This document shows, one piece after another, positions 9,103 through 18,537 of a stretch of DNA of 48,510 bases. Each line of letters starts with the position of its first letter. Position 1 is the stretch's first letter. The position numbers were made by a program, and so were the translations under genes. The notes under the pieces are model-generated. The model searched no databases and had not been told where the DNA came from. It saw nothing but the letters and a program-made list of their open reading frames with translations. The DNA is from Methanobacteriota archaeon (GTDB lineage Archaea > Halobacteriota > Methanosarcinia > Methanosarcinales > Methanosarcinaceae). Location: NCBI GenBank assembly GCA_016841625.1, contig JAENYU010000019.1, positions 1 through 48,510 of the forward strand. The letters run 5' to 3'.

Positions 9103-10458
9103 ATGAAATTGAGTGTAGATCTTTACGTATATCATGACGAATCTGAAATGAAGGATACAAGAATGCCACAAAAGTCTAGATTCAAAAATTTAAAAAATAG
9201 TATTTTAAGAAAACGTTTCAAAAATATTCGATTTAGTTCAGGAACCATTACTTGGAAAGAATGTTTGATTATTCTAGTTTCGATTTTTAATGGAAGAAAT
9301 ATAGTGGAAGGAGAATACGTAAAAAAGTATGAATCAGAAGTTAGTAAATATTTAGGAGTGAAATACGCTTGTAGTTTTGGTGCAGGAAGAATGGCATTTT
9401 ATGCGATATTGAAAGCCTTAGGCATAAGTGAAGGGGATGAGGTTATTCTTCCAGGTTATACTTGTGTGGTAGTCCCTAATGCAATAATTTACTGTGGAGC
9501 AAAACCCGTATATGTAGACATTGAACCGGATACATTAAATATTGATGTCAAAAAAATTGAAACAAAAATAACATCTAAAACTAAAGTGATCTACGCACAA
9601 CATACTTTTGGAACCTTCTGCAACATGGATGCTATCACAAAAATAGCAAAAAAATATAATTTAAAAATTGTTGAAGATTGTGCGCATGCATTAGGCGCTG
9701 AGTATAATGGTAAAAAAGCAGGAACATTTGGCGATGCAGCATACTTTACAACCGAACAATCCAAATTAATATCTACAGGCATGGGCGGGTTTGCAGTAAC
9801 TAATGATGAGAAAATTGCGTTAAGATTACAGAAAATTCAAGGTGAATCTGAATATCATAATGAAAAAATTATACAAAGAATAGCTTTACAAATTGTGCTT
9901 TATAAAGTTCTTTATTACCCATATATAGATTTTATTGGGAAGTATATTAGATACTTCCTGAATAGATCTAATTTCTTTATTGTATCTACAACTGAAGATG
10001 AAGTACGAGGAGACAAACCAAAGCAATATCCCATTAGATTGTCAAATCTTCAGGCTCAGATTGGGTTAAACCAATTAAAGAACATTGAATTCAACTTAAA
10101 TCATAGACGTAAACTAGCTAATTTTTACAGGGAATCATTGCAAAAACTTAATTATAAAATTCCAGAGCATAACGATGTGAGATATAAACCTTCTTACATC
10201 AGATACTGGTTTATTGTGAACAATCGCAAAAAATTAAAAGATTTGTTTAATAGTGAAGGTATTGAATTAGGTGAGTGGTTCAACAGTCCTATTCATCCTA
10301 AAGGTTCTTTTCTAAAAAATATTCATTATGAGCCGGGTTGTTGCCCTGTAGCGGAATATATGGCAAACCACAACGTCAACTTCCCCACACATCCAAATGT
10401 ATCATTTGCAGATGCAGAACGCATTGTAGAGGTGTTAAGAAGTTATGAAGAAACATAA
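9103..10458 (+). CDS. DegT/DnrJ/EryC1/StrS-family aminotransferase (second copy)
   Basis: A 451-residue PLP-dependent enzyme of the same fold as the 6975 gene but clearly divergent. Motifs are CSFGAGRMAFYAIL, DEVILPGYTCVVVPNAI, VDIEPDTLNID, VEDCAHALGAEYNGKKAGTFGD and the PLP-lysine region TEQSKLISTGMGGFA near residue 220. It is longer than typical sugar aminotransferases because of about 45 extra N-terminal residues and an insertion after the PLP lysine (IALQIVLYKVLYYPYIDFIG). No good ribosome site is seen at ATG 9103; later in-frame ATGs near 9148 and 9163 are possible starts. It overlaps the next gene (acyltransferase) by 14 bases, so amino transfer and N-acylation are probably coupled. Confidence 0.85.
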   Translation: MKLSVDLYVYHDESEMKDTRMPQKSRFKNLKNSILRKRFKNIRFSSGTITWKECLIILVSIFNGRNIVEGEYVKKYESEVSKYLGVKYACSFGAGRMAFYAILKALGISEGDEVILPGYTCVVVPNAIIYCGAKPVYVDIEPDTLNIDVKKIETKITSKTKVIYAQHTFGTFCNMDAITKIAKKYNLKIVEDCAHALGAEYNGKKAGTFGDAAYFTTEQSKLISTGMGGFAVTNDEKIALRLQKIQGESEYHNEKIIQRIALQIVLYKVLYYPYIDFIGKYIRYFLNRSNFFIVSTTEDEVRGDKPKQYPIRLSNLQAQIGLNQLKNIEFNLNHRRKLANFYRESLQKLNYKIPEHNDVRYKPSYIRYWFIVNNRKKLKDLFNSEGIELGEWFNSPIHPKGSFLKNIHYEPGCCPVAEYMANHNVNFPTHPNVSFADAERIVEVLRSYEET

Positions 10459-11140
10459 AAAATTGATTATTTTTTTAAAATTTTTGCTAAAAAGTTTTTA
10501 TGAATTGATTTCGTTCCCGATCTTTTATTTACCAGGACCCCTGGGTTACAAACTTCGATATAATTACTACAGAAAAAAAATGAAGTATTTAGGGGAGAAT
10601 GTCAAAATTGATGTGGGAGTATCAATCATAAACCCCGAATACATTTCAATTGGGAGCAACACCTGGATCGACAAGCATGTAATTCTCCTAGCGGGGAAAC
10701 CAATAGTAGGAGAAAGGAAAATATATCGGAAAACTAATAATGATTATACGGGGGAGGAAGGAGAACTTATTATAGCGAATGACATACATATAGCACCTTT
10801 CACTATTATATCTGGAATGGGAGGAACTTATATAGGTGGCGGTGTTGCCGCAGGTTCAAAAATTTATTCATTATCTCATCATTATAGAAATTTATTAGAT
10901 CTTTCAGATAATTATGATTATAATTTTAGTTCAATGTCCCCTCAAAAAGAACAAGCTTTAATTTCAGGGCCAGTGGTTCTCGAATCCAATTCTGCGATAG
11001 GTTTAAATTCAGTTTTATTGCCAGGGGTTACAATAGGAAAAAATAGTTGGATAGGTGCTGGTTCAGTAGTACACAAAAATATACCATCCAATGTAATCGC
11101 TTCAGGCAATCCTGCAAAAGTAATAACAAAGAAATTTTGA
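10445..11140 (+). CDS. Left-handed beta-helix (hexapeptide) acyltransferase
   Basis: A 231-residue transferase with hexapeptide repeats such as ISIGSNTWIDKHV, IANDIHIAPFTII, and VLLPGVTIGKNSWIGAGSVVHKNIPSNVIASGNPAKVI at the C-terminal end, the classic xenobiotic/sugar acetyltransferase signature. The N-terminal part (LIIFLKFLLKSFYELISFPIFYLPGPLGYKLR) is hydrophobic and basic and may associate with the membrane. The start overlaps the preceding aminotransferase by 14 bases. It likely O- or N-acylates a glycan sugar. Which acceptor is used cannot be told. Confidence 0.85.
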   Translation: MKKHKKLIIFLKFLLKSFYELISFPIFYLPGPLGYKLRYNYYRKKMKYLGENVKIDVGVSIINPEYISIGSNTWIDKHVILLAGKPIVGERKIYRKTNNDYTGEEGELIIANDIHIAPFTIISGMGGTYIGGGVAAGSKIYSLSHHYRNLLDLSDNYDYNFSSMSPQKEQALISGPVVLESNSAIGLNSVLLPGVTIGKNSWIGAGSVVHKNIPSNVIASGNPAKVITKKF

Positions 11141-11344
11141 GAACTATTCTCCCTATTCGGAATCGGCCTATTGATCTTGATTTCGACGTTAACAGATAAA
11201 GCGCAAGAACCAACCAATGGAAAAAGAAAAAAAGTGGTCAATCGCCAACAATTTACTAAAATAGATGTAGAGAAATTTGCTCATTAAATTTTACTAAAGA
11301 TGGCTATTGATATTGTTTTCCCAAGGGGGAATAGTTACGAATAT
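11141..11344. other. Intergenic, no gene seen
   Basis: This AT-rich stretch after the acyltransferase has no supported gene. It precedes a MITE remnant and a wzx remnant, so it is probably decayed DNA from a former gene order. Confidence 0.3.
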
Positions 11345-11452
11345 TTAATTCTGGCTCTTCGCCGTTCTCTATGGATAAGATGAAATTCAATTCGAGACCG
11401 TTTTGGTTTTTGTAAGGGATACCAACTCAAAAAAGCGAGGAGCCTTAATTCT
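11345..11452. mobile_element. Degenerate ISL3-like MITE with 8-bp target duplication
   Basis: A 92-base element (11353-11444) begins ggctcttcgccgtt and ends with the complement of ggctcctcgctttt, 10 of 14 bases matching. It is flanked by a perfect 8-base repeat ttaattct (11345-11352 and 11445-11452). Ends starting GGCTCTTCG together with 8-base duplications are typical of the ISL3 family. A better preserved relative with the same ends lies at 21719-21897. Confidence 0.6.
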
Positions 11453-11540
11453 TATTACACCGTTAATGTGGGGGTTCATGAAGTACCAATTATTTTCATC
11501 GATATACAAGGTATGGTTTAAATTACTTACTTGAAAAAAA

Positions 11541-11693
11541 TGGATAACATCCATTATTTTAGCCAGATTATTATTGCCAGAAGATTTTGGGCTTTTAGGG
11601 ATGGCACTTGTCTTTAGGGAATTTGCAGCCAGATTCGATGATGGGGGAACAGGTTCTGCAATAGTACTAAAAACTGGGTTGTATAATAAATGA
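11541..11693 (+). pseudogene. Remnant of a Wzx-type flippase gene
   Basis: The 50 open codons resemble residues 28-78 of the intact flippase immediately downstream: ILARLLLPEDFGLLGMALVF here against ILARLLFPEDFGIIGMAMIF there. The match fades after about 35 residues. The frame is closed by a stop shortly upstream (tga about six codons before 11541) and has no start, so it is a decayed paralogue rather than the gene's own leader. Its stop TGA (11691-11693) overlaps the ATG of the intact wzx at 11690 in an ATGA arrangement. Protein similarity is only moderate, so this is not a recent tandem copy. Confidence 0.7.
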
Positions 11694-13132
11694 GTTTAAT
11701 TAAATCTGTCACAAGAGGAGTATTCTGGTCTGGAATATCCCAATTTTCAACTCAAATATACCAGTTAGTAGTAATAACTATACTTGCTCGCTTACTGTTC
11801 CCAGAAGACTTCGGCATTATTGGAATGGCAATGATCTTCACAGGGTTAGTAAAAACTATTAACGAGTTGGGTTTGAGCGCTGCAATAATACAGAAAAAAA
11901 GTATAAATGACAATCATCTATCAACATCATTTTGGATTAGTCTTGGGTTGGGCATAATTTTATTCATAACAACAGTAATCATCTCACCGTATATAGCGGA
12001 GTTTTTCAAAAATGATCAGGTTGGACCTGTAGTAAGTGTTTTGTCAATAGGCTTTATATTTGGGCCATGTGGTGTCGTACATAGATCATTACTACAAAAA
12101 GACATTGAGTTCAAAAAAATAGCAGTTACTGAAATTAGTGCATCAGTCATGTCTGGCGCACTTTCAATAATCCTGGCACTGCTTGGATTTGGAGTCTGGA
12201 GCCTTGTTTTTGGAACAATTCTAAGTAACCTAACACGTGTGGTGTTATTATGGAAGGTCTGCACCTGGCGACCATCAATGACATTCGATTTAACAAGTTT
12301 CAAAGAATTGTTCAGCTTCGGAGCACATGTAATGGGCTCTCGTTTTCTTAATTATATTGATTCAAATATTGATTATCTCTTAATAGGAAAATTTTTGAGT
12401 GCAACAGCTTTGGGTCATTATACTCTTGCATATCAATTGTCAACATTCCCTCTCACAAAGATATCTAGCATTATTACAAGCGTTACTTTTCCCGCATTTT
12501 CAATTGTCCAGGATGATAACGATACGTTAAGATCTGCGTATCTAAAAGTAAATAAGTATATTTCGACAATCACTTTTCCTTTGCTTGCTGGATTGATTAT
12601 GGTTGCCCCAGACTTTATTCCAATAGTATTTGGGGAAAAATGGGCACCTATGATAGTGCCATTACAAATTCTATGTGTTGCCGGAGCACTAAAATCGGTT
12701 TTGACAACAGTAGGTTCTATATTCTTAAGTAAAGGACATTCGGATATTCAGTTCAAATGGAACGTATTTACAGCAATTGTGTTACCTATAGCTATTTTAA
12801 TAGGAATAAGGTATGGTATCACAGGGGTTGCGATGGCAATAACTATTATGTCATTTTTATTGTTTTTAATTATTCAGAGTGTGGCAAATAATTTAATTAA
12901 TTTAAATTTTTCTGATTACTTTAAAGCATTATACCCTGCAACAACCGGTTCAATGCTTGTAATAATTTCTCTATTGATATATCAGAAATTAAGTATATAC
13001 AGTCATTTGGACATATTTTGGTTGATAAGTTCAATAATATTAGGGATTATCGTGTACATACTTGCAATGAGAATAATAGCAAAAGAACTTTTTAGAGAGA
13101 TTAAAATTTTAATTACTGATATGAGAAAATGA
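11690..13132 (+). CDS. Wzx-like polysaccharide flippase (MOP superfamily)
   Basis: A 480-residue integral membrane protein with about 12-14 hydrophobic segments, expected to flip lipid-linked oligosaccharides across the cytoplasmic membrane. The N-terminus has the characteristic SVTRGVFWSGISQFSTQIYQLVV and LARLLFPEDFGIIGMAMIFTG motifs of polysaccharide biosynthesis/export proteins, and the mid part SFGAHVMGSRFLNYIDSNIDYLLIGKFL is typical of this group. ATG 11690 overlaps the stop of a wzx remnant. It is followed after nine bases by the asparagine-synthetase-like gene, so the two are probably co-transcribed. Confidence 0.9.
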   Translation: MSLIKSVTRGVFWSGISQFSTQIYQLVVITILARLLFPEDFGIIGMAMIFTGLVKTINELGLSAAIIQKKSINDNHLSTSFWISLGLGIILFITTVIISPYIAEFFKNDQVGPVVSVLSIGFIFGPCGVVHRSLLQKDIEFKKIAVTEISASVMSGALSIILALLGFGVWSLVFGTILSNLTRVVLLWKVCTWRPSMTFDLTSFKELFSFGAHVMGSRFLNYIDSNIDYLLIGKFLSATALGHYTLAYQLSTFPLTKISSIITSVTFPAFSIVQDDNDTLRSAYLKVNKYISTITFPLLAGLIMVAPDFIPIVFGEKWAPMIVPLQILCVAGALKSVLTTVGSIFLSKGHSDIQFKWNVFTAIVLPIAILIGIRYGITGVAMAITIMSFLLFLIIQSVANNLINLNFSDYFKALYPATTGSMLVIISLLIYQKLSIYSHLDIFWLISSIILGIIVYILAMRIIAKELFREIKILITDMRK

Positions 13133-13141
13133 AGTGATAAT

Positions 13142-15025
13142 ATGCCAGGACTTACAGGAATCATTAAAGAACAAGGGAATGCACTTGATATTGAACAACT
13201 ACTGCCAAAAATGTGTGAAATAATAAGGTACGAGGATTGGTACAAAACAGATCTATTTTTAGATAAAAACATTGGTATGGGAAGGGTTAGTTTGGGGATA
13301 TTAAACCCTGATACACAGCCAATATTAAATGAAAATAAGAATCTGTGTATAATGATGGAAGGGGAAATATATGATTACGGGGATTTAAAAGAGGATTTGG
13401 TCTCAAAGGGCCACAAATTTGTGGTTAATAATGACCCAGAATTCATTCTACATTTTTATGAAGAATATAAATCCGATTTTGCAGAAAAAGTAAAAGATTT
13501 AAATGGTATATTCCTGTTTGCAATTTATGATCGCAATAATCATGAATTAATTATTTGCAACGATAGATATGGATTAAAGCCACTATATTTGTGTGACAGA
13601 CATGATTATCTCTTATTTTCTTCTGAAATCAAGGCAATTTTACAAGATGCAAGTTTCAAAAGGAAGATCAATCTGGGAGCAATGGCAGAATTATTCTCAT
13701 TTGGCTATGTACTGGGAAATAATACCTTAATAGAAGGCATTAAACTACTGCCTCCAGCCTCCATATTTACTTATTCTAATGCAAAAAGCAAAATAAAACA
13801 GTACTGGAATTGGAGTGAAATAAAAAAAATAGATGCCATAGATGAAGAAAAAATAGTAGATGAATTAGGCAGACTGTGGCTTCAGGCAGTAGAGAGAAGA
13901 ATGCAGGGAAATGGAAAAATTAGTGTACCTTTGAGTGGAGGGTTGGATTCCAGAGCAATTGTTTCTGCAATAGACTCAAAACATCTTCCTATCCATACAA
14001 TAACATTTGGAAAGAAGAATTGTGATGATTATACAATAGCGAAGAGGGTTTCAGAGATATTAAAGATTAAGCATCATTTTGTAGAGATAACTGCAGAAAG
14101 ATGGTTTTCAGGGATAGAAAAAACAGTTTGGATTACAGAGGGGTTTTTTAATGTAATTCACCAACATACATGGGATGCATTTGATAGAATGAAAGAAAAT
14201 TCGGACATAATTTTGAATGGATTTTTAGGGGATGCAGTTATTGGGGGAAGTTATCTTCCAAAAATAATCGATGCTACAAAAAATATTGATGAATATCAAA
14301 ATAATGTTTTCTCTAAAATGAATAAAAGACATGTAAGCATCGAAGATGAAATTAAATTATATAACCCTCAAATCTTTGAGAGTCTGTCGAAATATTCTTA
14401 TTTCTCTTTGAAGAAAACGATTGATCAAGAAATTAAAAGTCCTGATGAGAATGATTATTTTTTCATAAACAACCGTGGAAGAAGGTTTATCCTGATGGGG
14501 ACGGTTTCTGTTCAAACAAAACTTGAAAACCGCAAACCGTTTTTTGACAATGATTTTATTGAATTTGTGTATAGTCTACCTAATGAAATGAGATCGAACA
14601 GTTATATTTATAACAAAATGCTTATTAAGTTCTTCCCAGCAACATTTAAATCGATTCCGTGGCAGAAAACAGGCATGCCGATAAGCACATCTAAAAGCAT
14701 TGTAAGAGGATATTGTTTATACCGTGGGGGCAGATTCTTAACTAATAACTTATTACGAAAAATGAGTTTGTCCCCCATGTTTAAAGATAATAAGAATTAT
14801 GTGGATTATAACAATTGGATGCGAGACAAAAAAGAGCTACGAAATTATATATACAGTACTCTTTTGAGTGAAAAATCAATGAATAGAGGTTATTTCAATT
14901 CAGATTTTATCGAAAAAGTCATAGATGATCACATGACGGGGAAGACAAATAATGCTCAAATTCTTGGATTATTTTTAACATTTGAATTGTTCAACAGAAT
15001 GTTTATAGATGGAGATAAATTATGA
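13142..15025 (+). CDS. asnB: Asparagine synthetase-like amidotransferase lacking Cys2
   Basis: A two-domain protein of 627 residues. The C-terminal synthetase domain has the PP-loop VPLSGGLDSRAIVSAI near residue 265 and should activate a carboxylate with ATP. The N-terminal glutaminase-like domain is recognisable (GEIYDYGDLKEDL, LNGIFLFAIYDRNNHELIICNDRYGLKPLY). The mature protein would begin PGLTGI instead of CGI(V/A)G, so the nucleophilic Cys2 is absent, and the NGEIYN motif reads EGEIYD. It is therefore unlikely to hydrolyse glutamine and may use ammonia or another amine. In glycan clusters such proteins are thought to amidate uronic acids, which fits the UDP-ManNAcA genes upstream; this is inference. 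Start ATG 13142 follows an aagtgata ribosome site. Confidence 0.88.
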   Translation: MPGLTGIIKEQGNALDIEQLLPKMCEIIRYEDWYKTDLFLDKNIGMGRVSLGILNPDTQPILNENKNLCIMMEGEIYDYGDLKEDLVSKGHKFVVNNDPEFILHFYEEYKSDFAEKVKDLNGIFLFAIYDRNNHELIICNDRYGLKPLYLCDRHDYLLFSSEIKAILQDASFKRKINLGAMAELFSFGYVLGNNTLIEGIKLLPPASIFTYSNAKSKIKQYWNWSEIKKIDAIDEEKIVDELGRLWLQAVERRMQGNGKISVPLSGGLDSRAIVSAIDSKHLPIHTITFGKKNCDDYTIAKRVSEILKIKHHFVEITAERWFSGIEKTVWITEGFFNVIHQHTWDAFDRMKENSDIILNGFLGDAVIGGSYLPKIIDATKNIDEYQNNVFSKMNKRHVSIEDEIKLYNPQIFESLSKYSYFSLKKTIDQEIKSPDENDYFFINNRGRRFILMGTVSVQTKLENRKPFFDNDFIEFVYSLPNEMRSNSYIYNKMLIKFFPATFKSIPWQKTGMPISTSKSIVRGYCLYRGGRFLTNNLLRKMSLSPMFKDNKNYVDYNNWMRDKKELRNYIYSTLLSEKSMNRGYFNSDFIEKVIDDHMTGKTNNAQILGLFLTFELFNRMFIDGDKL

Positions 15026-15141
15026 ATATTTTTTGAAGAAAATATGTATCCCCTTCAATAAGTGGTAATACGTAAATTTTGTGAGTTGGGAAAATAAATC
15101 ATGTGGTGGCGTCTTAATAGTAGCAGAAAAGAGATAGAACT

Positions 15142-16272
15142 ATGAAACCAGTTGTAGCCCATTTGACAAGCCAGTATTTGCCCCTAACCGAGACCTGGCT
15201 CTACAATCAGATAATAAATCTGAAACGCTATGAACCAATAGTAATGGCACAAAGCACAATGAATCTGGATAAGTTCCCGACGCAGAATATCTGTTCCATT
15301 CCAGAGCGCAGTATTATTTTGAAAATATTTGAGAAAATCAGCATAAGGCGTACCGGATTATACCCAACCAGATATTTTGAAAATATAATCAAGGAAAAGA
15401 ATGTTAAATTACTCCATGCCCATTTTGGCACAGAAGGTTACAAATATCTTAAACTGAAAAAGAATCCGAATCTTCCCATGATAACAACTTTTTACGGATT
15501 TGATGTTTCTAAAACCCCCAGAATACCGTACTGGAAAAAGCGATATGTTCAATTGTTCCAGGAAGGAGACCTATTTCTCACTGAAGGCAACAATATGAAA
15601 AAGGAGTTGATCAAACTTGGATGTCCTGAAAATAAGATCATTGTTCAGCATCTAGGAGTTGACCTCAATATATTCAATTTTACTCCACGAACATTTCCCG
15701 AAGATGGAAATATAACAATATTGATTGCGGGGAGTTTTAGAGAGAAAAAAGGAATCCCTTATGCAATCCAAGCATTTGCAAAGGTTAAAAAAGATCATCC
15801 AGATATTCAATTGAGAATACTTGGAGATGGTCCTATGAGGAATCAGATAGAATCATTGATATCAGAGTTAGGTATATCCAGTTCAGTTACATTGCTTGGA
15901 TACAAGCCACATAATGTGTTTTTGAATGAAGCAGCAAGTGCTCATATATTTATGTTACCCAGCATAACTGCCCAAAATGGAGATACTGAAGGAGGTGCCC
16001 CGGTAGCAATACTAGAGGCACAGGCCACAGGACTACCGGTGATCTCTTCTTATCATGCAGATATTCCTGAAGTGGTTGTTGATGGAAAAAGTGCATTACT
16101 GGCACCTGAAAAGGATGTTCCAACTCTAGCAAAGCATCTCGAATATCTGATTGAACATCCAGATTTGTGGGATCCAATGGGACGAGCTGGGCGGGAACAT
16201 GTGGAAAAGAAATATGACTTGACAACACAGATTGAAAGATTGGAGAAAATATATGACTGGATACTCCATTAA
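15142..16272 (+). CDS. GT4-family glycosyltransferase
   Basis: A 376-residue GT-B fold transferase that adds a sugar from a nucleotide donor to a lipid-linked glycan on the cytoplasmic side. It has LLHAHFGTEGYKYLKL and TTFYGFDVSKTPRIPYW in the N-terminal domain (like WcaL/colanic acid transferases), LIAGSFREKKGIPYAIQAFA in the donor domain, and the E-x7-E-like motif EGGAPVAILEAQATGLPVIS near residue 290. Start ATG 15142 is preceded by agaaaagagatag. It is the last plus-strand gene of the island; the following genes converge on it. Confidence 0.9.
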   Translation: MKPVVAHLTSQYLPLTETWLYNQIINLKRYEPIVMAQSTMNLDKFPTQNICSIPERSIILKIFEKISIRRTGLYPTRYFENIIKEKNVKLLHAHFGTEGYKYLKLKKNPNLPMITTFYGFDVSKTPRIPYWKKRYVQLFQEGDLFLTEGNNMKKELIKLGCPENKIIVQHLGVDLNIFNFTPRTFPEDGNITILIAGSFREKKGIPYAIQAFAKVKKDHPDIQLRILGDGPMRNQIESLISELGISSSVTLLGYKPHNVFLNEAASAHIFMLPSITAQNGDTEGGAPVAILEAQATGLPVISSYHADIPEVVVDGKSALLAPEKDVPTLAKHLEYLIEHPDLWDPMGRAGREHVEKKYDLTTQIERLEKIYDWILH

Positions 16273-16315
16273 TCAACAAGAATGATATTATTTAGATTCA
16301 TTCGATCGGCGGGAA

Positions 16316-16329
16316 GGTCAAAAATGACC
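16316..16329. other. Small hairpin in convergent gap
   Basis: ggtca-aaaa-tgacc forms a five-pair stem between the plus-strand glycosyltransferase stop (16272) and the minus-strand membrane protein stop (16363). It could help transcription end from either side, but no long U-run follows. Confidence 0.3.
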
Positions 16330-16362
16330 AAACTTTAGTGTTTACAGACAGGAATGATAAAT

Positions 16363-18390
16363 TTAATCTAGACTTTTCCGACGCTCCCATTTCAGACAAA
16401 TGTTTGTTTCTCCGTTTGAATAAATATGTTCAAGTTGCGATGTTACTCTTTTGATCTCCGATATATCAAGTTTTGTTATACGCACATGGCTTGCTTGAGA
16501 TTCGATGGTAGACATATTTTTGGATCTTACTAATTCAATCTGATCCCGTTCAGAGATTCCTTTCACTCGAAGTCCTATAGAATCATGTTTATTTAATACT
16601 GTATACTCCCCTATTTTTAACATATTGTCCGCCACTTGGTCTTGATCATTGATTGGTAGCTGACCATAAACTCGTAAATCATCTAAGTATTGTAAAACCC
16701 ATGATTCACTAACCCAAATATTTGAATTACCTGGAACCGTATTTTTTATCCAAGTTCGATACTGGAGATCTGAATCTGTATCGTAAAACTTGACATACGG
16801 TTGATCACCTACGAACAAGCTGGTCTCACTTCCAGATACTGTACTCCCTAAGCTAAAAACGGGTATTATTAAAAGGAGTATGCTGCAAAAGATTAGACCT
16901 TTTGTTCCAAATCTTTCAATTAAAAACATAATACCAAATGTAGCAAGGAAAACAATGCTCATAGCATCAAAAAAAGTAAGCAATCTGCTACCAAGAAGTA
17001 AAGGCATCTTAATAAAACTCCCAAATGAGGTTAATGTCCATATGAATGCTCCTATTATGAACCATATAAATACATATTTATTTTTTTTCCATATTCCATA
17101 TAGACATCCCATTGATCCCAGCATCATAATTATTCCCCTTCCGCTCGTATCAATGAAAATTAGCCACAAAGGCCGTAAAAAATTAGTTGAATTTAGACTT
17201 GAGGAAGCTACTTGATAATTCTCAACGGTGAATAAAGAGCTACAATATACGTCAAATACCCTCACTAATGATGAAAACACGGAAGAAATATACATCCAGT
17301 GAGCAAACAATATCACAATATACAAAATGAATACTGAATAAAAAGATAGTGTATTAGCATTATTTTTTGAAATTACATAATTTGTTACCCATGATAATAC
17401 AATTAATATAAAGATTATTGTTGATGTGAATTGATGTGTCCAAACGATAATCCCAATAGCTAAAATATATATCATTACCCAGCTTGTTCGGTTTTGTAGC
17501 AAATTCCGATTTTTACCATAGTCATCTGTTATTGTTAATACCATTGTAATATACATTAATAGAATTCCCAATGGCAAGGCGTATGAGAACTGGTAAACAT
17601 GAGTACTATGATAAAAAGTAGTGGATGCTGTTATAAATAAGAGCATAGCTGTAATTCCAAATCTTGAAGCCCCTGCACGATTTGTTAACGAATAGATAAA
17701 CAATGCACTTACTGCATACAAAAGACCTGTCACACTCATATATAGGAATACAGGTTCTATGCCTGTAATTTTAGCTAAAGAAACTACTAAAATCTGGTGA
17801 ATTGGAAAAAAAGAGTATGTAAAACCAGATGGTACATACCCATTTTCTACAATAGGGAGTATAATATTATAAATTTGGTAATGTGTATCACCAGAAGAAT
17901 AAACACCATTTGGAAATACAATAAAATTGCTAAATAAAATGTTTAAGTTTAGTAGGAATGTTAAGTAAGGTAACAACTTTTTAATAAAGTCATCTTCGAT
18001 TAATACTGATGCAATAAATAGTACCGAAGTACAAATACCAATAAAAAAATAGTACCATAAAGACTTACTATAAAGTGATTCAAAAAATATTAAATATGCA
18101 ATACTAAATGCGAAATTAATGAAAAATATAAGTAAGCAGACATATGAAAAGGTAGGCTGAGCTAGAAAAATGGATTCAGAAGATTGTGTTAATTTTTTAG
18201 ATGCTGTGATGAAAATAAATACACCTAACATAATATAGATAGTCAAACTTGCATAGCTATAACTTTTGAGCTTAAGAAACAAGACAAAAAAAGTAAACGA
18301 AGTAAACATTATAAAGTACAAGAATGACTTATTAACAGACAACTTACTGCTTATTTCTAAAACGTGTTCCATGTCAATAGTATCCGTCAT
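16363..18390 (-). CDS. Multi-spanning membrane protein, possible GT-C-like glycosyltransferase
   Basis: A 675-residue protein with about 14 hydrophobic helices followed by a soluble C-terminal domain of about 150 residues (starting near FYDTDSDLQYRTWI). The loop SSGDTHYQIYNIILPIVENGYVPSG between early helices holds an acidic residue where GT-C enzymes have their catalytic acid, and the layout of many helices plus a C-terminal soluble domain fits that class, but no specific family is recognised. It may transfer a sugar outside the membrane or act in glycan assembly. A GTG at 18408 would add six residues; ATG 18390 is preferred (aagg upstream). It lies 147 bases after the minus-strand glycosyltransferase gene at 18538 and is probably co-transcribed with it. 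Confidence 0.75.
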   Translation of the reverse strand: MTDTIDMEHVLEISSKLSVNKSFLYFIMFTSFTFFVLFLKLKSYSYASLTIYIMLGVFIFITASKKLTQSSESIFLAQPTFSYVCLLIFFINFAFSIAYLIFFESLYSKSLWYYFFIGICTSVLFIASVLIEDDFIKKLLPYLTFLLNLNILFSNFIVFPNGVYSSGDTHYQIYNIILPIVENGYVPSGFTYSFFPIHQILVVSLAKITGIEPVFLYMSVTGLLYAVSALFIYSLTNRAGASRFGITAMLLFITASTTFYHSTHVYQFSYALPLGILLMYITMVLTITDDYGKNRNLLQNRTSWVMIYILAIGIIVWTHQFTSTIIFILIVLSWVTNYVISKNNANTLSFYSVFILYIVILFAHWMYISSVFSSLVRVFDVYCSSLFTVENYQVASSSLNSTNFLRPLWLIFIDTSGRGIIMMLGSMGCLYGIWKKNKYVFIWFIIGAFIWTLTSFGSFIKMPLLLGSRLLTFFDAMSIVFLATFGIMFLIERFGTKGLIFCSILLLIIPVFSLGSTVSGSETSLFVGDQPYVKFYDTDSDLQYRTWIKNTVPGNSNIWVSESWVLQYLDDLRVYGQLPINDQDQVADNMLKIGEYTVLNKHDSIGLRVKGISERDQIELVRSKNMSTIESQASHVRITKLDISEIKRVTSQLEHIYSNGETNICLKWERRKSLD

Positions 18391-18537
18391 AATTTCACTG
18401 CCTTGCACCCTTTTCTTAAAACTTAAAAATCCCTGCAGTTATTACATTACAGATTTTCTATTAGCTTCTATTCAGTATTTGCAAATATTTGAATCATAGA
18501 TCCCACAAAATAATAATTGCAAATTCAAGATAAATAT

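Noticed and set aside
2408-16387. A shared stretch acttttccgacgctc at about 2408 and on the plus strand at about 16371
   Set aside because: A 15-base match between two places in 48 kb is expected about once by chance, and the surroundings do not match.
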